Source of the DNA: Proales similis
Taxonomy: Eukaryota > Rotifera > Eurotatoria > Ploima > Proalidae
NCBI GenBank assembly: GCA_019059635.1
Contig: JAGVRJ010000015.1
Coordinates: 496,001-560,000, forward strand
Length of the DNA: 64,000 bases
Reading direction: 5' to 3'
Of the stretch, positions 60,761 to 64,000 are shown piece by piece. A program made the position numbers and the translations under genes. The stretch's first letter is position 1. Every line of letters starts with the position of its first letter. A model generated the notes under the pieces. The model saw nothing but the letters and a program-made list of their open reading frames with translations, ran no database searches and was not told the DNA's origin.

Positions 60761-62077
60761 ATGGCTGGAAGTCAATTTAAAAATTTAACTGAGGAAAGTC
60801 AAGTGCTCAAGCGATTAGAGTTCCCTGCTTATTGCATAAGAGCCCTTGAAAATGGTCTTATTGCTTTGGCAGGAGGTGGTGGAACCTCCAAAACTGGCGT
60901 TGCAAACTCTTTAGAAATTGGCCAAGTGAATTATAGAATTTTACAACAAGCAGGTTATCTCACCAAGGGAATGGCGGAATACCGCTGTATCAATTCTTTC
61001 GAGCCATCTGACGCCATAATGAAATTTATTAATTTTTCGTGTTTAATTTCAAACCCAAAAACAGCATCTGGACAAGAAAAAAGTTATTTGGTCACATTCA
61101 TAGCTGCAGCGCTAAATGACACAATTGAAATTTTTAAATTATATCCGGAAATCAGTAAACCGAATGACCATATTTCAGCGAGTGACAGCAAAATGAAAAT
61201 TCAGTCCAAACTCAAGCCGGTGGCAATTATCAATGATTTTTTAGGCGACAAAAACGAGTCGATTGTTTCATTGGCCGTTTGTGAGCATATAAAAACCACA
61301 GGAAAACTTAATGAGGATTTTTTAATATGTGCAGGGTCCTCCAAAGGTTCTATTTGGCTCTTCAAAAGTAAAAGAATTGGTTTTGACTCGATCGAGTGGG
61401 AGCAGGAACATATTTTCAAAAATGCCCATGGACATACAGAAATCGATGAACTTCAAGCGAATTTCAACAAGAATAAAACTCTACTAAGCATTGGAAAGGA
61501 TTGTAGATGCCTTATGTGGTCACTTGATTCATTTAAACTTTTGGGAGAAATCACTTATACTCCATTTGTGAACAATGACAGCAATCTCAGAATGAAGCAT
61601 GCTCGGTTTTCCAAAAATTTACTTTATACAACTTTTATCCCTCGAATTAGAGGGCCAGGCAAAGACACAAGTTCCTACTTAGCGTTATGGTGCTTTGATG
61701 AGCACAAAGGAATTTGTAAACCCCTTAAAAAACACCGAATGCCAAGCACAGTCGTAACAACAATCCAATGCAGTAAAGATGGGAAAGTTGTTTGTGTTGG
61801 AGACTATGAGGGACGCATAGAGCTTTTTGATTCAAATTTTAGAAAACTTTCCAATTTCAAGAAATTGCACTCAAGTGTGATAACGGATCTCATTATTTAT
61901 CATGATGAGCCAAACGATCCAAACAAACTTATATTGAGTATAAGCATTGATCGTAGTCTTCAGTGTTACAAGTATATTCAGAACCAAGCGAATGAGTCAC
62001 TAGTTTCAGCGAACTTTCTTGCAATAGTCATCTTATTCTTCACTGTTCTCTCGTGTTATTTTTTTACCCGCTACTGA
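60761..62077 (+). CDS. PREB: PREB/Sec12, guanine-nucleotide exchange factor for Sar1
   Basis: Sec12 (PREB in animals) is an ER membrane protein that activates the GTPase Sar1 and starts COPII coat assembly. Intact single ORF of 438 residues from ATG. The N-terminal blade carries IALAGGGGTSKTGVANSL (about 34-51), the glycine-rich K-loop region that binds Sar1 and is diagnostic for the family. Several WD40-like repeats follow: ICAGSSKGSIWLFKSK, LLSIGKDCRCLMWSLDSF, VVCVGDYEGRIELFDS and ILSISIDRSLQCY. A single C-terminal membrane anchor (FLAIVILFFTVLSCYFF, about 417-433) leaves a very short lumenal tail, as in animal PREB. No defect is seen. Confidence 0.92.
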   Translation: MAGSQFKNLTEESQVLKRLEFPAYCIRALENGLIALAGGGGTSKTGVANSLEIGQVNYRILQQAGYLTKGMAEYRCINSFEPSDAIMKFINFSCLISNPKTASGQEKSYLVTFIAAALNDTIEIFKLYPEISKPNDHISASDSKMKIQSKLKPVAIINDFLGDKNESIVSLAVCEHIKTTGKLNEDFLICAGSSKGSIWLFKSKRIGFDSIEWEQEHIFKNAHGHTEIDELQANFNKNKTLLSIGKDCRCLMWSLDSFKLLGEITYTPFVNNDSNLRMKHARFSKNLLYTTFIPRIRGPGKDTSSYLALWCFDEHKGICKPLKKHRMPSTVVTTIQCSKDGKVVCVGDYEGRIELFDSNFRKLSNFKKLHSSVITDLIIYHDEPNDPNKLILSISIDRSLQCYKYIQNQANESLVSANFLAIVILFFTVLSCYFFTRY

Positions 62078-62207
62078 GCTTAATTAAACCTGAAAAATAT
62101 AAAATTTTTGAAATCGTTTTGAGAATAAACAGATTCAAAATAAGCCAGCTATTAATAGTGCTGACGAAATAATTCAAGAGAAATTACCCTAATTTTTTAT
62201 AAAAGAT

Positions 62208-63080
62208 ATGCCCGACGATTCGCCATTTAGTTTATTTCGAGAAATACAAACTATAAAAGAGGGCGAGCCTGATCAGAGACTGATTGAAAACGCTTGGTAT
62301 TGGGTTAGCCTTTGTATAATGAGTGAACTACCTTGCGAGATTCAAAAATTGCTCGGAATTGAGCCAGCTCAATTAGGAAGTGAGATTAAGTTGAGAGTAG
62401 GATTCTTTTCAACATATTTCGGTTTTGTTCTAGATCTGATCGTACGTAAGATGAATATAAGGCAAAAGTCTTTATTTTCGGTTAAAATGGATAAATCAAG
62501 TGAAGTTTTTAATATACAGATAGAACTCTTAAGATCAGAAAACGATACTCTTGCCATTCCTGTATATGAAATGAGCAAAGAAAACCTTCTTTCGCTTGCT
62601 AATAGTCACAATTCTGATGCAAACAATTTGTTCAAAAATGAAAACTTTGAAATAGCATTTAAAAGATACAAAAGAGCTTCTTCATTTTGCATAGCTTTGG
62701 GGCAGCTTCTCCGTTCCAGTTTTGTCAAAAGTACTCATAATTCTACAGTCGAAACCTGGAAAAAAGAACTTGAAAGTCTTATGGTTAAATTATACTTGAA
62801 TATTGCAGCTTGCCAGCTTCGTACCAATAGCTATGAAATGGTCAAGATAAATTGTGAAAAATGCCTAGAAATCGAAGAAAATAATTTGAAAGCTCTTTAT
62901 AGACGAGCGCAAGCATTTACGGCTATGAAAGACTTTGAAGTCGCTGAACAAGATCTTAATAAAGGATTATCATTAGATCCTGGAAACATTGATTTCACAA
63001 AGAAGTTGAATGAAGTGAAAAAACTCAAAAAAGAATCGCTAGCCTTTATGGCGGCAAATATGAAACGTCTGTTTAAATAA
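62208..63080 (+). CDS. TPR protein with diverged FKBP-like N-terminus
   Basis: Intact 290-residue ORF from ATG. The C-terminal half (about 130-285) has three TPR units: ANNLFKNENFEIAFKRYKRA, LYLNIAACQLRTNSYEMVKINCEKCLEIE, and ALYRRAQAFTAMKDFEVAEQDL, followed by NKGLSLDPGN. This is the TPR layout of FKBP6/FKBPL/AIP-type co-chaperones that bind Hsp90. The N-terminal about 125 residues contain LGSEIKLRVGFFSTYFG, which could be a degenerate FKBP domain, but catalytic aromatic residues are not evident. A TTC9-type TPR protein is the main alternative. It follows PREB head-to-tail with a 130-bp gap. Confidence 0.65.
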   Translation: MPDDSPFSLFREIQTIKEGEPDQRLIENAWYWVSLCIMSELPCEIQKLLGIEPAQLGSEIKLRVGFFSTYFGFVLDLIVRKMNIRQKSLFSVKMDKSSEVFNIQIELLRSENDTLAIPVYEMSKENLLSLANSHNSDANNLFKNENFEIAFKRYKRASSFCIALGQLLRSSFVKSTHNSTVETWKKELESLMVKLYLNIAACQLRTNSYEMVKINCEKCLEIEENNLKALYRRAQAFTAMKDFEVAEQDLNKGLSLDPGNIDFTKKLNEVKKLKKESLAFMAANMKRLFK

Positions 63081-63210
63081 AAACACTAATTTAATTGAGT
63101 AAATGCCATCTATTTATTTTTTGTTGATCAGCGATAAGAGTTACTTATCGAACACTATTGAATATCTATCTTATGTTTAACCATCGGTTGTTTGAACAGT
63201 TATCTCAACT

Positions 63211-63567
63211 CTATTCTCCACCTTTACAGATTCCAACAAGATAAAGAAGCATCGAAATTGCTGCCATTACAAAAAAGCATGCTAAAAATACGAAATTTGA
63301 TAAGCTTTCTCCAAGATTTTCGAATGATATTAACCTGCTAACAGAATCAAGATCGCTGGCCATGGCGAGAGAAATCCGTATAGAAGCTCATCAGGATCGG
63401 TTCTGTAATGTCCGTCTCGGCTTAATGCGAGAATCTCGTCTTTACTCAGCTCATTGCCATAGGCCAATATGAAATTAACTATCGAAAATGAATTTTTAAA
63501 TAATTTTGCATTGCTGAAGTTGACATAGCTTACCAGATAGCGCAAGTAAAAATGCTAAATTTATCAT
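63211..63567 (-). CDS. Small membrane protein of 82 residues, three tiny exons
   Basis: Three short exons: 63534-63567, 63335-63478 and 63211-63281. They are separated by GT-AG introns of 55 and 53 bp (GTAAGC...GATAG; GTTAAT...TTTAG). Joined they give 83 codons with TAG at 63211-63213. The product starts with a signal-peptide- or membrane-like MINLAFLLALSVNFILAYG, has a charged, conserved-looking middle (LSKDEILALSRDGHYRTDPD), then a long hydrophobic segment across the second junction (AILILLAACFFVMAAISMLL) and ends GICKGGE. Phase and reading frame are consistent at both junctions. I do not recognise the family. It converges with the TPR gene. Confidence 0.6.
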
Positions 63568-64000
63568 GATTTTCGAATTGTTTCTAAAAATCTACATTCT
63601 CATTGAAATTTAAATGAATATTGACCCTCCAGCCAGAACTGAAATCTATTTATATCTCGCCTATCGCTTGTCTGACATGGTGTGAAATGAGCTAGAGAGG
63701 CAAATGCGACGCTTCACTTATTCAGGTTTATAAGCATTTTCAGCCATCGTCTCCAGGAGTTTTTGGAGTACAGTAATAATCGGGTCGCTATGGTCCAATA
63801 GAAAATTTTAACCCGGCATCAGAAGTAAATAGTCACCGAGAATTGAATATGCATAAAATGGCTATATTTAGAAGATTGAGTTCAAACGACTTGACAACAC
63901 AGTTTAGTCAAGATTTACTTGTAAGGTCGAAACATAAAGACTAATTTCTACTCTAACTTTATTTGATCGGTAGAATTCAAGCTAATTGTTGCTTATGTGA
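63568..64000. other. Right-end stretch, nothing assigned
   Basis: From the start of the small membrane protein to the window edge. It presumably contains that gene's promoter. I see no exon, RNA gene or repeat. Confidence 0.45.

Overview
The window is nuclear DNA of a small-genome, ciliated animal. Evidence: AT-rich sequence, tightly packed genes on both strands, very short GT-AG introns (those measured are 49-57 bp), metazoan housekeeping genes, and a ciliary transport gene (IFT122). The species cannot be named from the sequence; a compact lineage such as a rotifer or another micro-metazoan would fit. Many protein starts and small exons were placed by joining exons by eye across these short introns.

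Left gene block (1-13.4 kb): the 3' part of IFT122, V-ATPase subunit D, a cornichon cargo receptor (CNIH4), an SLC35G/EamA-type transporter, a predicted secreted pseudokinase, a coiled-coil/IQ-motif protein resembling IQCE, the AAA ATPase VCP/p97, and the proteasome regulator PI31 (PSMF1). About 1 kb without genes follows.

Central repeat block (14.4-47.0 kb): a short satellite (A, ~187 bp units, about 5 copies) is followed by a large satellite (B, ~185 bp units, roughly 100 copies, with local higher-order repeats). Two nearly identical Ty3/gypsy chromodomain retroelements (chromoviruses) sit inside the satellites, each with identical LTRs and a 4-bp target-site duplication. Element 2 (7594 bp) carries gag-pol continuing in frame into an envelope-like glycoprotein, then a 28-A tract and a small downstream ORF. 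Element 1 (5674 bp) lacks exactly 1920 bp (env, the A-tract and the start of the small ORF) between two copies of a 10-bp direct repeat. Satellites A and B are otherwise different but share an 18-bp dyad core in opposite orientation.

Right gene block (47.6-64 kb): EXOC1/Sec3, NAA35 (NatC auxiliary subunit), a small unassigned ORF, DCP2 (decapping enzyme), KRI1 (ribosome biogenesis), an unassigned basic protein, PREB/Sec12, an FKBP-like TPR protein, and a small two-segment membrane protein spread over three tiny exons. PREB/Sec12, CNIH4 and EXOC1 all belong to secretory traffic, but nothing indicates that the genes form a co-regulated set.

The most unusual content is the central block: recent chromodomain retroelements with an env gene nested in a nucleosome-length satellite that may be pericentromeric or centromeric heterochromatin. 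Functions are read from recognisable family motifs. No database search was possible, and the centromere idea and the env origin are inference.
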